Origin: Epiperipatus broadwayi
Taxonomy: Eukaryota; Onychophora; Udeonychophora; Euonychophora; Peripatidae
NCBI GenBank assembly: GCA_028023455.1
Contig: JAQFVV010000977.1
Coordinates: forward strand, 62,001-126,000
Direction of reading: 5' to 3'
DNA length: 64,000 bases
Shown here: piece by piece, positions 1-64,000 of the stretch
Layout of the letters: each line of letters begins with the position of its first letter
Position numbering within the stretch: the first letter of the stretch is position 1
The notes under the pieces: generated by a model
What the model was told of the DNA's origin: nothing
Databases searched by the model: none
The model's input: only the letters and a program-made list of their open reading frames with translations
Program-made: the position numbers and the translations under genes

Positions 1-2426
1 TATAAATGATGCGACAATGAATTCTAGAAGAAAAACTATTCATATACACATGTATATGTTGCAAAGTATGTGATATTTACTTTCCGAGCTATCTATCATA
101 AAAATGACTAGATGCCTATAGTTTAGTTTTTTTTTTAAAATTCTAAGCTGCAATATATACTTCAAAACTACTATTTCAGATATATATTGAAAATATTTCA
201 GATAATAAAAGTATCAGAAAAAATCCCATCATCTTAATTTAGCCCTCCTTTCAAATGCATTCATCATTAATTATTTATAATATATTGCAATGATTTAAAG
301 TAAAAGCACTATAATTCTTGTATTAACTTCATGATGATTATTATGATTTAAAAAATAAGTTGCTCTTTATTAATAATTATTTATTAAGCTGAAAAAGATC
401 AATATATTATTATTACCTTAGAAAAAATATATTTCGGGAATCATTCGTCTTTTTCTGACGTTTTTAATAATTTGTTTGAAGCATGATAGGGTCAGTTATT
501 TTCAAATACAGTACTTATTATGCATCCATACAGATAGAGGACAGAATTAATAGTACCATGTATATAGTTTGTAAAAAGGAGCATATTGATTTTCAGTGAA
601 ATTCTAAGTCTATAATAATCTCTAACCTAATAAAAAAAAATTATTAATAAAATTGGTATATTTATTTGAAAGGTTCTATTCATCATCATATCTGTAAGAA
701 AACTGCATGTACGTATGTATGTATTGTGCAGATACATGTTTTTATCAACTATTAATTGTGAAATCTTCTGATATAAATGAATATATTAAAAATAGAGGGA
801 ATTTTAAAAAGATAATACTTAGAAGTAAATAAATTTTAATTTTTGTTAAATTTGTCAATTTTAATAAACTCATGCAATAGCAACAAGGTAATGAACATTG
901 GATGTGAAATATGTGTTTACTGGGGGGGTGAAAATGTTAAATTCAGTCATATTTTTAATTTGCAAGAGAATTATCTTGTTTTTTAATTTGTAAATTGATT
1001 AAAGATAATTAACTTGTTTTGTTAAAAAGTAAAAAAAAAAAAAGAGGGAGAAAGAAATAAAGAACTGAATGGTCATAATTTAGTTATTAATCCTTAGAAA
1101 GCACTTAAGTGTAGTAAAATTAACTGTCTATTAAAAAATATGATTTTTTATGGAATTTTAATTGACATGAGTTGAAAAAGTATTTTCGGTTTTATTCATT
1201 CAATATGAAAAAATCAATGGTTTGTAAGAAAGCAGTTGCCTTAACAATTTCACAAAGTTATTTTATGATTCAATCATTGGCAAGGCAATCTGTAGTCTCC
1301 AGTTGAATCTCTGGAGTCTATGAAGTTAAGAAGTTTATGATAGTTCAAGCAGAATAAAAAAAGACATTCTATCATTTCATTATGAAAGAACTCCATTATG
1401 TTATTGGAAATTTAAAAAGTTACCATCTGTGCTGGTCTCCTAAGATGTAGGCTTGCTTTAAAATTTAATGAATTAAAATCACTTTGGAAACTGCTTAATA
1501 AAAGTCTGTTGAACCTTCCAGATGACTTAGCCTTACCCTTAAATGCCTTTTTCCACTTATAGACAAACTTGATCAAAAATACCTCTTTTCTTATAACATT
1601 TGATAATTGTTTATTCCTTTATATAGGCATTTATCTTATTTCTTCTTTCCTATTTTTAATATATATTTCTTTATATTTTACTGTGTGGTCTGCAGTTTTA
1701 TATTAATCTTCTGCTAAGTATCCAAGATTCAGATCCATAGTAACAACACAAATTAAAAATCTTTTATGTCAAAAACATAGGTATATATTTTTGACAAAAA
1801 AGATTTATATAATCCAAAACACTTTATTAAATTATTATATATTGAGCATTTTATTTTTAGTATTTGCAAAATGCATAAATATTAATACAGTAAGGAATCT
1901 GTATTAAATCTGATATATATGTTGCAATTATAAGTATGTATATGTAAACATACATAAAAATCTGGAGAGATGCAGTATATGAAACTTTTGATATTAAGTT
2001 GTTGAACTGCATTAAAAGTTGGCACATTATCCTGAAGTACCTATTGTCCAAGGCCAAATTGGCACATGTATCTAAAATAATTTTGTCGTAAAAAAAATTA
2101 TTAAAACAAAAAAATCTTTCGCAAAAGAATTTGAAATAAAAGTTGAAAAATCATTGATTTAAAGTGGGAAGGGGGTTTTCTTAAAGTTAAACGGAAGGTT
2201 TTATAAAAAGGAAGTAAAGAGTTTATTATTATTAGTGAAATACAATTTAAAAGCTTTAAAAATATATATATATAAATCTCTTCATTTAAATTAAAGAAGA
2301 AAAATAATCTTAAAACTAGTTTTGATGTGTAGAGTAAAATTATATATGTGCGTGCGAATGTAAAAAAAAAATGTATCAGTATTAAATATTATAAATAAAT
2401 GGAAAATGTATTTAAAAAAAAAAACA
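1..2426. other. AT-rich intronic or flanking DNA
   Basis: I see no coding exon, RNA gene or recognisable element here. It contains homopolymer A/T runs, a poly-A run near 1029 and short TA repeats. ORFs in it are short and of biased composition. Earlier GH31 exons were looked for by motif and not found. Confidence 0.5.
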
Positions 2427-3005
2427 CAGCGGTGCGCTACTAATTAAAGATATGAAAACAACACGTTTTGAAATAGCTACTACTAATTAAACAATCAATC
2501 AAAAAACACGTTGTCTTAGGATTAATTACTATAGGAATTTCGACAACACCTATTGCACATTTGCCGGAGGATATCAAAAGGAAAACACTTCGTCGGTATA
2601 AATACTGAATATTTTATCGGACAATCAGTTGAGTTAAGAGTTTTATTCAGTCAAGATTGCAGTGACAGTCTTGTGCAATTTCTATTATGTATCAAGAAAC
2701 AAACATGCACTGTTGAGCAGTTTTTGGAAATATACGCTCTTGCTCCAGCCTTTTTAGTCCAACAAGATCATCAAAACCTGCCTGTGAAATAATGTCTGCA
2801 TAACAACTCAGAAATCCTCCATCAAACATTCAACTGTCTTCAAAATAAAACAAATGGATTCGCATAAAAATTTCTCCAAGAAACGTCCAAAGCTAACCAG
2901 TTAGATATAATCCATCAGAAGCATCCAACAACAAGCAATATCCACGTTACCAAAAATCCTAGGTAAACTTTATTTATTATCATTTATACATAGTAGCCAC
3001 CGCTG
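2427..3005. mobile_element. Non-autonomous DNA transposon, hAT-like ends
   Basis: The left end CAGCGGTGCGCTACTA (2427-2442) and the right end TAGTAGCCACCGCTG (2991-3005) are imperfect inverted copies. The 580-bp interior is richer in G+C and CpG than its surroundings. CAGCGG-type ends occur in hAT elements. I could not see a convincing 8-bp target duplication. The interior carries an open stretch at 2553-2792 with no family match. Confidence 0.45.
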
Positions 3006-3386
3006 TAATTCGTAAATATTCAAGATTCAAATTATGTGAACTCTATCATACATAAAATGAACTATTGATATGTGTGTTTAAGTTTCAAATGCTATTAATG
3101 CTTTATTATTATATTTGTGAATGCTATATGCTGTAATATGTGCGTGATCATTATATCAGTGTATTAGATAAATTAGATAAATACCAATGTTCTACTATTA
3201 AAATCTACAAGAATATTTAAACTAGTTCAGAAATGTTAATTTAAAAGGTGTGTGTATTATATTAAAGTTATACAATGTTTAAAATTATTTCATGTTAGTA
3301 AATAAATTGTCTTTAAAATTAAACTCTATTTGTCGGTCAATTCTCTTTTCTTACCAATATTTTATTATTGATTAAAATTAGACTGA

Positions 3387-3560
3387 GCTAGTTAAGGGAA
3401 TTGTTTCGAGCGCTGGATTATGAGCCTACTACCCAAATACGTTAGTCCTCAGACTAGCTGGTGCCCCGGGGTTTACCCCGAAACAAATAAAGTATTTGGA
3501 TAGTAGGGGTTTGAATCTAGCAGCCGAGATGGGCCATTATTATAGTTAAAGCTATCAATA
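3387..3560 (+). repeat. Structured GC-rich repeat with nested inverted repeats and box-B-like motif
   Basis: CCTACTACCCAAATAC (3425-3440) pairs with GTATTTGGATAGTAGG (3492-3507). Between them lies a second hairpin CGGGGTTTACCCCG (3467-3480). GGTTTGAATCT (3508-3518) directly after the outer stem resembles a pol III box B, and AGCGCTGGATTATGAGCC before it resembles a tRNA middle. This may be the head of a tRNA-derived SINE with a hairpin inserted, but box A is weak. Confidence 0.35.
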
Positions 3561-4299
3561 AGATCTCCCATTTTGCTCAAACATGCCGGTTCGTTCACAT
3601 AACCTTTATAAGATTATAAATGTATTATGAAGGAGTTTGAAACTGGCCAAAACTTATATATATGTATAAGTAGGTGGCTTCAGCGGTTCGACCTGGTACA
3701 CTATATATGCCAGAAATTCTAATTCATCAGTTGCTTTGGAGTGGCAACAGAAGTATGTACATCTGTCCATTTATAATAATATACATAAATCAACTGACCT
3801 GATATTAAAGCATAAAAATTCTGTGCGGCTCTCATTTTATAAATCAGCCTATTCCAGGTTGACTAAACAGTAATCAAAGCAGAGTCAGAAAATTATTTTA
3901 TTACTAAATCTTGATTGAAATATCTCATATTAATATGTAGTACCAATCTGAAGAATGTTAATTCCAATCACATCAAAGAGTATGAAACATTCATTATTGG
4001 TTTTCATATGCTGAAAAAAAAAAAAAATCACTCTGCAATAAGTATACATTTCAGAAGTATTAATATAAAACAAATTGTTGCACAGACAATTGGTGTTTTT
4101 CAAAGGCAAATGATGATTCCTGACTGCAAAATAATAAATGTTTTATACATCAAGATTGTAATTGATTTTATTACATATTTTTTTCTGTATTATATGTATG
4201 TACGTGTGTAATAGATATGAATAAATCACACTGACATTTAAGATTTAATTATTAAATAATAAATTACCTAAGTATTTTCAATTACCAAGATGTAGTTAA

Positions 4300-5700
4300 A
4301 ATTTTTTTGATTGTTATTAGAACAAGTTGTTTAGCTTAAATTGTCAATTTTAATCAGTTGTTATATAATAACATCATTGGTAGATATATTTTTCTAGTTA
4401 TTACATAAAAATTCCCCTCTTATTCTTGTTCACATCTTAATTAATACCTGAATATTTTTAATTTAACACATATTGGCCTCAGAAGGATATTATTTGTTAT
4501 ATGTAAGATGCTAGAAAAGATATAATTCCTCAAGGTCATCAAACTTATACAAATATATGAATTTATATCCCATAACTTAGGTTTAAGACAAAATAAGACC
4601 CCTTTTGTTTTTAAATAAATATAAACAAAAACTATTCTTGGCTACTAAAGCAAATGGTTAAGCTTGAGAATGCCAGATTTAATTGTTGGTAACCTAGCAA
4701 CATAATTGCTGGACATGCTTTTTTACATGTTACATGAAAATTTCCCATTTATTTTTTTGTTTATATTTAATCAATCCATAAAAAATTTAACATATATTGC
4801 TCTCAGATGTGAGATGATTTGTTATTTTCAGGATGGTAGTAAAGGTGTGATTCTTTAAAGTTCTCATAAAAATAACTGAATTTGTATTCCACATGATGTC
4901 AGATTTGGGATAAAAATAAATAAATTTCTTTTTATATTTGAATAAACTTACAATGGCTACAATGCATTTTATAACATTTAGACTATGATTGGTATATTAT
5001 ACTGCTCCATATATATTTGTTTATATATATTGTTTCAAATTTGATTTTTTTTAAAACATTATTTACAATAAATTTTAAATTATTGGTATTAAAAAAATTT
5101 TAAAAATATATCCAGAAAATGAAATAAAATTACCTTTGTTTAACTAGATTAGTTGATTACTTTTTTTGATAATCAGTGATTTTAATGAAATAAATTTGCT
5201 CCAAATTATTGTTGCCATAAGTTACAACAAGATTTATTCTATTTGTTTTTAAGAAATAGCAAAAAAGAGCTGACATTTGAAAAACAAGAAAAAACTTTAC
5301 AGCCAAATTTAGACTACAAGTGATATGATATACCATTAAAACAAAAAGGGAAGAGTATAAAATTTTAAACAAAACAAGCTAAATTCAAATTAATTTGATT
5401 TTTGGAAAATAGATATGCTTACAAAGGTACTAGAGAGTCATCTGTTCAATTAAAAACATAATTTGAAATTAAGGCATTTGAAAATTTATAATTGTATTAC
5501 ATACCAGTAATAGCCATTGTGGGTAAACTCACACACAAAAAAAAAAACTATTTTGGACTACTAGGGCAAGTGGTTCAACTTGGGAATGTCAATTTTAATT
5601 GATGGTTATTTATCAATATCATTTCTGAGCAATTTCTTAGTTATTATGTGGAAATTCACCATTCATTTCTTTGATTACATAATGTGTTGTTAGGTTAAAA
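4300..5700. repeat. Diverged tandem repeat, about 310-330 bp unit
   Basis: Related blocks recur. GGCTACTAAAGCAAATGG (about 4640), TGGCTACAATGC (about 4953) and GGACTACTAGGGCAAGTGG (about 5555) head similar stretches. These are followed by GTCAATTTTAAT-like, ATTACATGAAAATT-like and AACACATATTG(G/C)(C/T)CTC-like segments. Divergence is high. No coding content was found. Confidence 0.4.
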
Positions 5701-6665
5701 ACTACATATATTATAATAAAATAAAAAGTTAAGTAGAATAATTATTATATATATAAATTAAGTCATATGTTGGTGATCCAAATTCTATGTCACAGATATG
5801 TAGTATTAGAGTGAAGAGGATTGGTATAAATTTTGTTGATGATGAACAGGTCTCAAATATAGTGTATATTTTATGCAATAAATCTTGAGAGTATTGAAAA
5901 GTGAAATCTAGAAAATCACTTAATTAAAATTAATATTAAATATTAATATGTTTCTCCTGTGATCAAAATTTTATCTTTTTTAACAATATTAAGCAAAATT
6001 AGCTTAATTTTCAAAATGACAGAAATTCTAGATGGTGCCATAATTATAGACTTTTAGATTGACTACGTTTATTTCAGTAAAATATCTCCAGTCTAACTCT
6101 TCTATATACATTTTTTTCCAAAGCATTAATTTCAGATTTCAAATCTGAATTATGAATTCAAAAAATGATTACTCAGAATCATATTTAACGGTTTTCATGT
6201 ATATAAAAAGAAAATGAATTTGGGTGACACACAAAAAAGTGTTAGTAGTAGTAATTTTTAATGGTTAAAACAAATGAGTGTGTTACTCTATATGTTTAAG
6301 ATAAGAATAAGTCTAATCAGTTTAAATTTCAAGCATATTATTTCAGTCTACTTTATTACAAAATTTATTATCAGTTTATCTAATTAATTCACTATGTCAT
6401 TACAGTAAGCTTGCTAAGCAAAAATGACCAAACATTCTGTACAGATGAATTACACTAAAATGAAAAACAAATGAATATTAATTATCATAAATTTATAAAT
6501 ACAGAATTATATCTTTTGGTCATAAGTTATTCAAATAATTTTGTTGATATTATTAAATAATAAAAATAAAACTTACTGTAATATTATACAGATTTGAAGT
6601 GTCAGTCAGTTATATATATATATATATATAAATCTTTTATTTTAAATATATGTATGTATTTTCTT
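5701..6665. other. AT-rich spacer with TA microsatellite
   Basis: There is no gene or recognisable element. A (TA)n run lies near 6611-6630, just upstream of the RTE-type LINE fragment. Confidence 0.5.
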
Positions 6666-7265
6666 AAGTGATGAATTACAAAAAGTTAACAACTACAAAT
6701 ATGTTGGTGAGATTATTACTACTGATGGAAACATTATGGATGAAATTAATCATAGAAATAAACTTGGTTGGAGTGCTTTTGATAGAAATAACTTAATATT
6801 AAAAGGAAATATGTCTATGTGTTTGAAAAGGAGTTTTTAATAAAGGTGTTTTACTAGTTCTTACTTATGGATCTGAGACTTGGACACTTAATAGAAGAGC
6901 AATATAGAGTCTTCAAATCACTCAAAGAAGTATGGACAGTTGCATGTTAGAAGTAATAAGAAGAGATCGAAAATGCAATACATGAGTAAAAGAACAAACA
7001 AGTGTTACTGACATTGTTGAAAGAATTAAAAGATTGAAGTGGAGTTGGGATAGTAATATTGCTAGAAGATATGATAATAGATAGGCAATTGAAATTTTAA
7101 ACTGGATTCCAAGAATTTGTAAAAGGCCCAGAAACAGAACATGTGAGATGGATGGATGAAATAAGAAAGTATGCAGGGATGATGTAGAGAAGAAAGACTA
7201 GAGATTGGAGAAGATGAATTGAATTTGGAGAGACCTTCATCCTTCAGTGGATTGATAATGATAGA
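6666..7265 (+). mobile_element. RTE-type LINE, 3'-terminal RT fragment (dead)
   Basis: This is the 5'-truncated end of a non-LTR retrotransposon. Frames with scattered stops spell YKYVGEIITTDGNIMDEIN, KLGWSAFDRN, LVLTYGSETWTLNRR, RDRKCNT, DIVERIKRLKWSW and VRWMDEIRKYAG. These are the known C-terminal thumb blocks of RTE/RTE-X reverse transcriptases. It ends in a GATAATGAT-like run (about 7250-7280), like the short simple-repeat tails of RTE elements. Several frameshifts and stops show it is inactive. Confidence 0.75.
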
Positions 7266-7284
7266 TAATGCTGATCATGATTTT

Positions 7285-8097
7285 TTAAATTGCTTTCTTG
7301 CAGTGAAATGATTACTAGGATCCATATATTTTCGATCTTACAATATTCAAAGTTGATAGATTCTCTGGGTTATTTATAACTTTCAGAATATTACAGTTTA
7401 ATTTATTTATTCTTTAATAATGATTTTTTTTTTCTTGTAGACAGGTGATCTTTCAGTGTTTCTTTATGATTCTTTCAATATTACTTGCAGACTGATTGTT
7501 TTCTGGAAGAATAGAAAATGTATGATGTATGGAGCTGATGTTTCACTCATGTGGATTGAAATACTGACAAAATACTAATTTTCATGCTTTCAGTAAATAG
7601 TAAAGTTATATATAATACTATTTACAAACTTTCCTAGTAATTGTTTTTGTAGTATTTCCTAATAACTATTTTGCATCCAGTATTTTTCTTAATAGTAGTT
7701 TCCATTGATTTCTTTAAATATAAATACTCATTGCAACTACTTTTCCCCAAAACTGATTAATTTTGTAAAAACTTACTTTTATACCTATCTGACTATTAAG
7801 TTAAAATTAATATTTATCAAAACAAATATATAAAATATTTGATTTTTTTCTATTATATCATTATGACTGTTTCTTCATTGTATTTGATAAGCAATTGAAT
7901 TGCTGGGTTAGCTTATTTTTTATAGACAAATTGGTTTTTAAAATAATAATTTTGTTTCACGAATTATTTTAACTAAAGATCGTTTTTTCTCTTCATGCTG
8001 CATTTAATATTATATATAGTTTATTTAAGAGAAATAGTTTTTATTTATTCATTTTATACAGATGTAATGTTGCATACTAATTCTTCCACGATAAATC
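7285..8097. other. AT-rich spacer, nothing recognised
   Basis: There are no exons, conserved motifs or clear repeats. Composition is uniformly AT-rich. Confidence 0.5.
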
Positions 8098-8116
8098 TAT
8101 TAAAGTAGATTTAATA

Positions 8117-8303
8117 TTAGGGTATGACCACAGACTTTCACATGACCCACCACTCTCCACTCCATCTAATAACACTGATACACTTAAACACATATATGTT
8201 GAAAAGATAAATAATCACCAATGGTGGGTCGTGTGAAAGTCTGTGCTCATACCCTAATATTACATATATATAGACACAGGTATAAATAAGCCTGTGTTTC
8301 AGT
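8117..8303. mobile_element. Fold-back copy of hammerhead repeat family C with 19-bp target duplication
   Basis: A reverse-strand piece (about 8117-8221) and a forward piece (8222-8303) of the same repeat are joined head to head. They share GGTGGGTCATGTGAAAGTCT-like sequence in opposite directions. TATTAAAGTAGATTTAATA occurs at 8098-8116 and again at 8304-8322, a 19-bp target-site duplication. Read on the minus strand, the left piece starts at 8221 with TTGGTGATTATTTATC, exactly the base after the predicted hammerhead cleavage site in the full copy at 11205-11788. Confidence 0.7.
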
Positions 8304-8825
8304 TATTAAAGTAGATTTAATAAATATATTTTAAAGAATAATTTGTGTCTGAATATGATAGCAGCAATGAGACCAAAATGGATCATTATGTGTCTGTATT
8401 ACATTATGACTAAATTTAATTTTAAAATTGAACAAGTCACATTTATGATATTTATATACATCAAACTATCTCTGTAAAGTGTGAAGATTCAGGTATTTCA
8501 AACCTTTAGTTCACTTAACAATATATTTTTTATTTTGCCCATATAATAGATTTTATTTGAAGAATGCTGTAAATTGTGGTATTAACTTGTTATATATATA
8601 AAAAAATTAAATATTGCCTACCACTGTCGTAGTAGTTATAAATAAAATAGAAAGTCATATAACATTAAAATTCTTTACATAACCATGGTTTCATCTATTA
8701 ACAAATAGATCTTTTTAAATAAAATTCAACAAATTAACACAACATATATATATATACAAAATAGCAATTCCATCATTCATTTCAAAAACCAACTTCCTTT
8801 AACACCAAAGGTTGTCTTTATGAGA

Positions 8826-9150
8826 TTGATGACCTGATTCAAGAAAATTTTTCATCAGTTTTTTTTATTCTTCTCTATTTCATTTCTCTTATAAAAGATA
8901 ACCTCTGCATTGTCAAATAATATTTTATGATTGCATTTAGTTCATAAATGTATGCTGTATCATCTTTGTCTTTAAATTTACTTTTGTTTCACCATAATAT
9001 GTGTAGGGGAAATTTTCTTGGCTGCATTCTATTGCATATACAACACTAAATCTATTTAATTTATATATTTTATTCATAGTATTATTGATTAATTTATTTA
9101 AACAAATGGTGTCAAGTACCAATGTCACATAAATTTGCAACAGAACAACT
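8826..9150 (-). pseudogene. Penelope-like element GIY-YIG endonuclease fragment
   Basis: The minus-strand ORF (8937-9140) contains NRFSVVYAIECSQENFPYTY followed by YGETKVNLKTKMIQH. VVY...C...YYGET...L...I.H is the GIY-YIG nuclease pattern of Penelope-like retroelements, with YYG in place of YIG as in the group with longer Cys spacing. Only the C-terminal domain remains. It lies head to head with a similar + strand fragment at 9160-9500. Confidence 0.65.
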
Positions 9151-9159
9151 GTCTGTGTC

Positions 9160-9720
9160 CATTTGAGTCTGATAAGATTAAGAACATAAAGATTTATATC
9201 ACTGATATGATAAGATCAGGTTACCAATCAACTGATATACACAGATGTATTGAGAATTTTAAAAGAAATGTTATTGTTGCGAACATATGTACCACATATT
9301 GAGAATAAAATAGAAATATCTGTGCAAATAAATTCAATATCAGATTCAGAATACCTTTTAATCAATGATACTAAGGATAAAATATGTAAATTAAACAGAT
9401 CTAATGTTGTGTATGCAGTAGGATACAGTCAAGCAGATTATCCCTACACATATTATGGTGTAACAAAGGCAAATTTAAGAACAAGAATGATATAGAATGC
9501 GCTAATATACAAGTAAGCTAAGGATGATTTAACAAATATATCAGTCTTTTATAATTTTGAAAAGGAATATGGATATGGTTTTAATCTGGCAATGTTAATC
9601 TGTGAAGAAAGAAACAACAGTAACAGTAAATCAAAGAGGTGTGGTTTATTATGCAAAATAAATATGTAATGAATCAAAAACATAGCATTCAAATTTAGGA
9701 AATGGGTCTCTTAAATCCAT
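9160..9720 (+). pseudogene. Penelope-like element GIY-YIG fragment, second copy
   Basis: The + strand ORF (9250-9495) includes VVYAVGYSQADYPYTYYGVT and KANLRTRMI, about as similar to the 8937-9140 fragment as expected for two old copies of one family. DKICKLNRSN corresponds to NKIYKLNRFS in the inverted copy. Sequence downstream to about 9720 (AACAGTAACAGTAAATCAAA) may be the rest of the domain or 3' UTR. No RT domain is adjacent. Confidence 0.65.
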
Positions 9721-9834
9721 AATGATAAATTTCAAGCTTATTGAAAGTATATTCTATCTATTTAATTTTTGTTCTCTGTTATATGTATATAATCACAATA
9801 AATATGATTATATTTATTAGTTTTATTATTACAA

Positions 9835-10110
9835 TAATTTTTTAATTAACGGACATTTTATTTGTATTATATATATAGTATTGAAATTATACAGTGCTAA
9901 ATGAGTGATGAACTTCCTAAGCATGATCAATATTAAACATCTTATAAAATAAATGCCTATCTGCAAAGCAGACAAAAAAATAAATCTATTTTTAATTTGA
10001 TCAATTTGAATAAATACACACAAATATCTCCATGGATTGAATTATTGTTATTTATATTGTCTAAATTTCTTTTCCATATAAAAATCATGATTGCAAAGGA
10101 AATAATTTTT
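9835..10110. repeat. Segment shared with the 50.7-kb hammerhead locus
   Basis: TTAATTAACGGACATTTTAT at 9842 and TTAATTAATGAACATTTTAT at 50700 begin a match of about 42 bases that ends in a TA run. CTTATAAAATAAA follows about 60 bp later in both places. It may be a decayed relative of the 50742-51264 repeat or a shared flanking element. Confidence 0.35.
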
Positions 10111-10234
10111 TTTTGTCTGCTTTGTAGATATAATCTGAATCTATGGAATGTTGAATATAATTTAGTATAGATGGTATTTAGAAAATGTATTACTCCAAAA
10201 CATTATATATACACACAAATAAATACTTTTCAAG

Positions 10235-62577
<52,343 letters not shown>

Positions 62578-64000
62578 GTAATATCTTCTTTTTCTTTTTG
62601 ACCATAATTAAATATAGGTACATTAAGAAAGAGAAATTATAATTAATAAGTGTTATTTAAATTATAAAAGTTGGTATAAATTTCATTTAAATGTTTTTTT
62701 TTAAAAAAAATGATATTTTGTCACAGAAAAATGTAGTACTTCATTGACATAACAATGTAAACATTGGATAGCATATTATTAATTATTTCATTCATTTATT
62801 CTTAAACAGATATAAAAATTCCCTCAATACATAATGGCTATTGCAGCCATGTGTCATTTCCATGACTATGGAATCAAATCAATGTAGATAGAATTTTTTA
62901 GATTGCAATCAGCCAATAGATAACAAATCCATTTTAATAAATGAATATCTAAATATTATTATAGCCAGGAGATAATTATTCCAATTAAATCTGGGTTGAT
63001 TAGATGAGTAAAAGAAAAATGTTATTATTATGTAATGTGGACTTCAACATTGAGAACAGTGGAGGGTTAAAGGATTATTCTCTTATAAAAATTGAGATCA
63101 TAGTATATCTTTATTAGAAAAAATGTTTTGGCTTTTAAACTCAGTGATTTGGTAGAAAATTTTTAATAATTAATTAATTTCATTGGGGCTGTAATGGGCC
63201 TTTGATGTTAAAGATACAAAGTATTTACATAAAAATGTTAGAATCATTAATATATTGAGTCGATTATGTCTCTCATGTCATGTTACAACATAATATTGTG
63301 TGTGCATGTATATGTATAAAGTTGAAAGTAAAAGTAAAAAATAAACACAGATAAAAAAAAATTTGTAGATATTTTCTATATTACATTGGAATAATAGTTA
63401 AGGATTAAATAATTTTGAATTAATAAAATATGATTTTGAAATTAAATAAAGCATGTTTTTATGTTTACTGATAATTATAAAAATTCCTCTGTCTATTTTG
63501 ATTGTCAAATTTTTTTAATTAAAGCTTGTATAACATATTTTGATAAAAATCCTACAAAGTTATTTTTGAAAGTATTTAGATGAATTTAAAAGAATCATTA
63601 ACTTTTTCAATCAAGATAAAAAAAAAACGTTTTAATTACTGTGGGTTTTTTTTAAAATTCTATCCTAACTATAACATGGCTGGAAATAAAATTATAAAAG
63701 AGTTTTACAGATTATGACAACAAGATTACTACTACTATGAAGTGATAATTGAAGGCAAGGGATAGGGCATCCAGCTACTGCTGCTGGTGGTATTATGGAA
63801 GATTTTTGATTCACATGGAGGTCAACTCCAGCTTTTCTGTGGTTCATTACTCCATATGTATTGTGCACTAGCCAGTGTGCATGAAGTCCATCAAATGATA
63901 AAGTCTAAATGGAGCTGACTATATGTATGTCAATAGTTATCCAGTTTATACCTTTTCTGAAGATGACAATAACTTAATCTATGGTTTAGATGGGACCAGC
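62578..64000. other. Downstream intron, with an unidentified repeat-like end
   Basis: AT-rich to about 63680. From about 63690 to the window edge composition rises in G+C (CATCCAGCTACTGCTGCTGG, GTGCACTAGCCAGTGTGCAT), suggesting a mobile element cut by the window end. No family assigned. Confidence 0.4.

Noticed and set aside
3700-3790. Minus-strand CTGATGAATTAG as a hammerhead
   Set aside because: No stem II can form and the GAAA box is missing.
8826-8880. Minus-strand CTGATGAAAAATTTTC as a hammerhead
   Set aside because: The second core element reads GAAU instead of GAAA, and no stem I closes the structure.
1-10234. Upstream GH31 exons including the nucleophile (WIDMNE-type) exon
   Set aside because: I scanned for the motif in the + strand and found nothing convincing; a shorter or more diverged exon could be missed.

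Overview
The window is animal nuclear DNA: very AT-rich, with long introns, GT-AG splice sites and dense, mostly decayed transposable elements. No bacterial operon, CRISPR array or rRNA gene is visible. Penelope-like elements, RTE-type and zinc-knuckle LINEs, Ty3/gypsy elements, a tRNA-derived SINE and hammerhead-ribozyme repeats together suggest an invertebrate such as a mollusc, another lophotrochozoan or a cnidarian. I cannot fix the species.

One host gene spans most of the window on the + strand. It encodes a glycoside hydrolase family 31 alpha-glucosidase of the maltase-glucoamylase / sucrase-isomaltase / acid alpha-glucosidase type. Nine exons (10235-62577) are joined in consistent phase and run from just before the acid/base Asp motif (HWLGDN) through the C-terminal beta domains. 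The exons with the catalytic nucleophile were not found in the first 10 kb, and the stop codon lies beyond the window. Three introns are about 6, 13 and 24 kb and hold nearly everything else.

Layout: 1-10.2 kb holds a hAT-like non-autonomous element, a structured GC-rich segment, diverged tandem repeats, an RTE-type LINE 3' end, a fold-back ribozyme repeat and an inverted pair of Penelope GIY-YIG fragments. 10.2-15.4 kb holds the first four exons and a tandem hammerhead repeat. 15.7-19.8 kb is a gypsy element split by a Penelope element plus a tRNA SINE, with the Penelope RT itself split by another insert. 24.2-29.7 kb is a complete but dead gypsy element with two LTRs and a 5-bp target duplication. 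31.9-32.3 kb is a second copy of the ribozyme repeat. 37.3-44.8 kb is a decayed LINE with two zinc knuckles, an endonuclease, an RT and 640-bp tandem units at its 5' side. 50.7-56.6 kb holds two more hammerhead-like families and a CpG-rich unidentified insert. 57.3-59.5 kb holds a hAT-type end, a processed retrocopy with poly(A) and target duplication, and two large palindromes. The last exons are at 59.5-62.6 kb.

The most interesting system is a set of small hammerhead-ribozyme repeats. Several copies are tandem dimers or fold-backs, and their boundaries fall exactly at the predicted self-cleavage site. This fits small circular or multimeric RNAs that re-enter the genome by reverse transcription (retrozyme-like), with Penelope-type and LINE-type machinery both present in the window as possible helpers.
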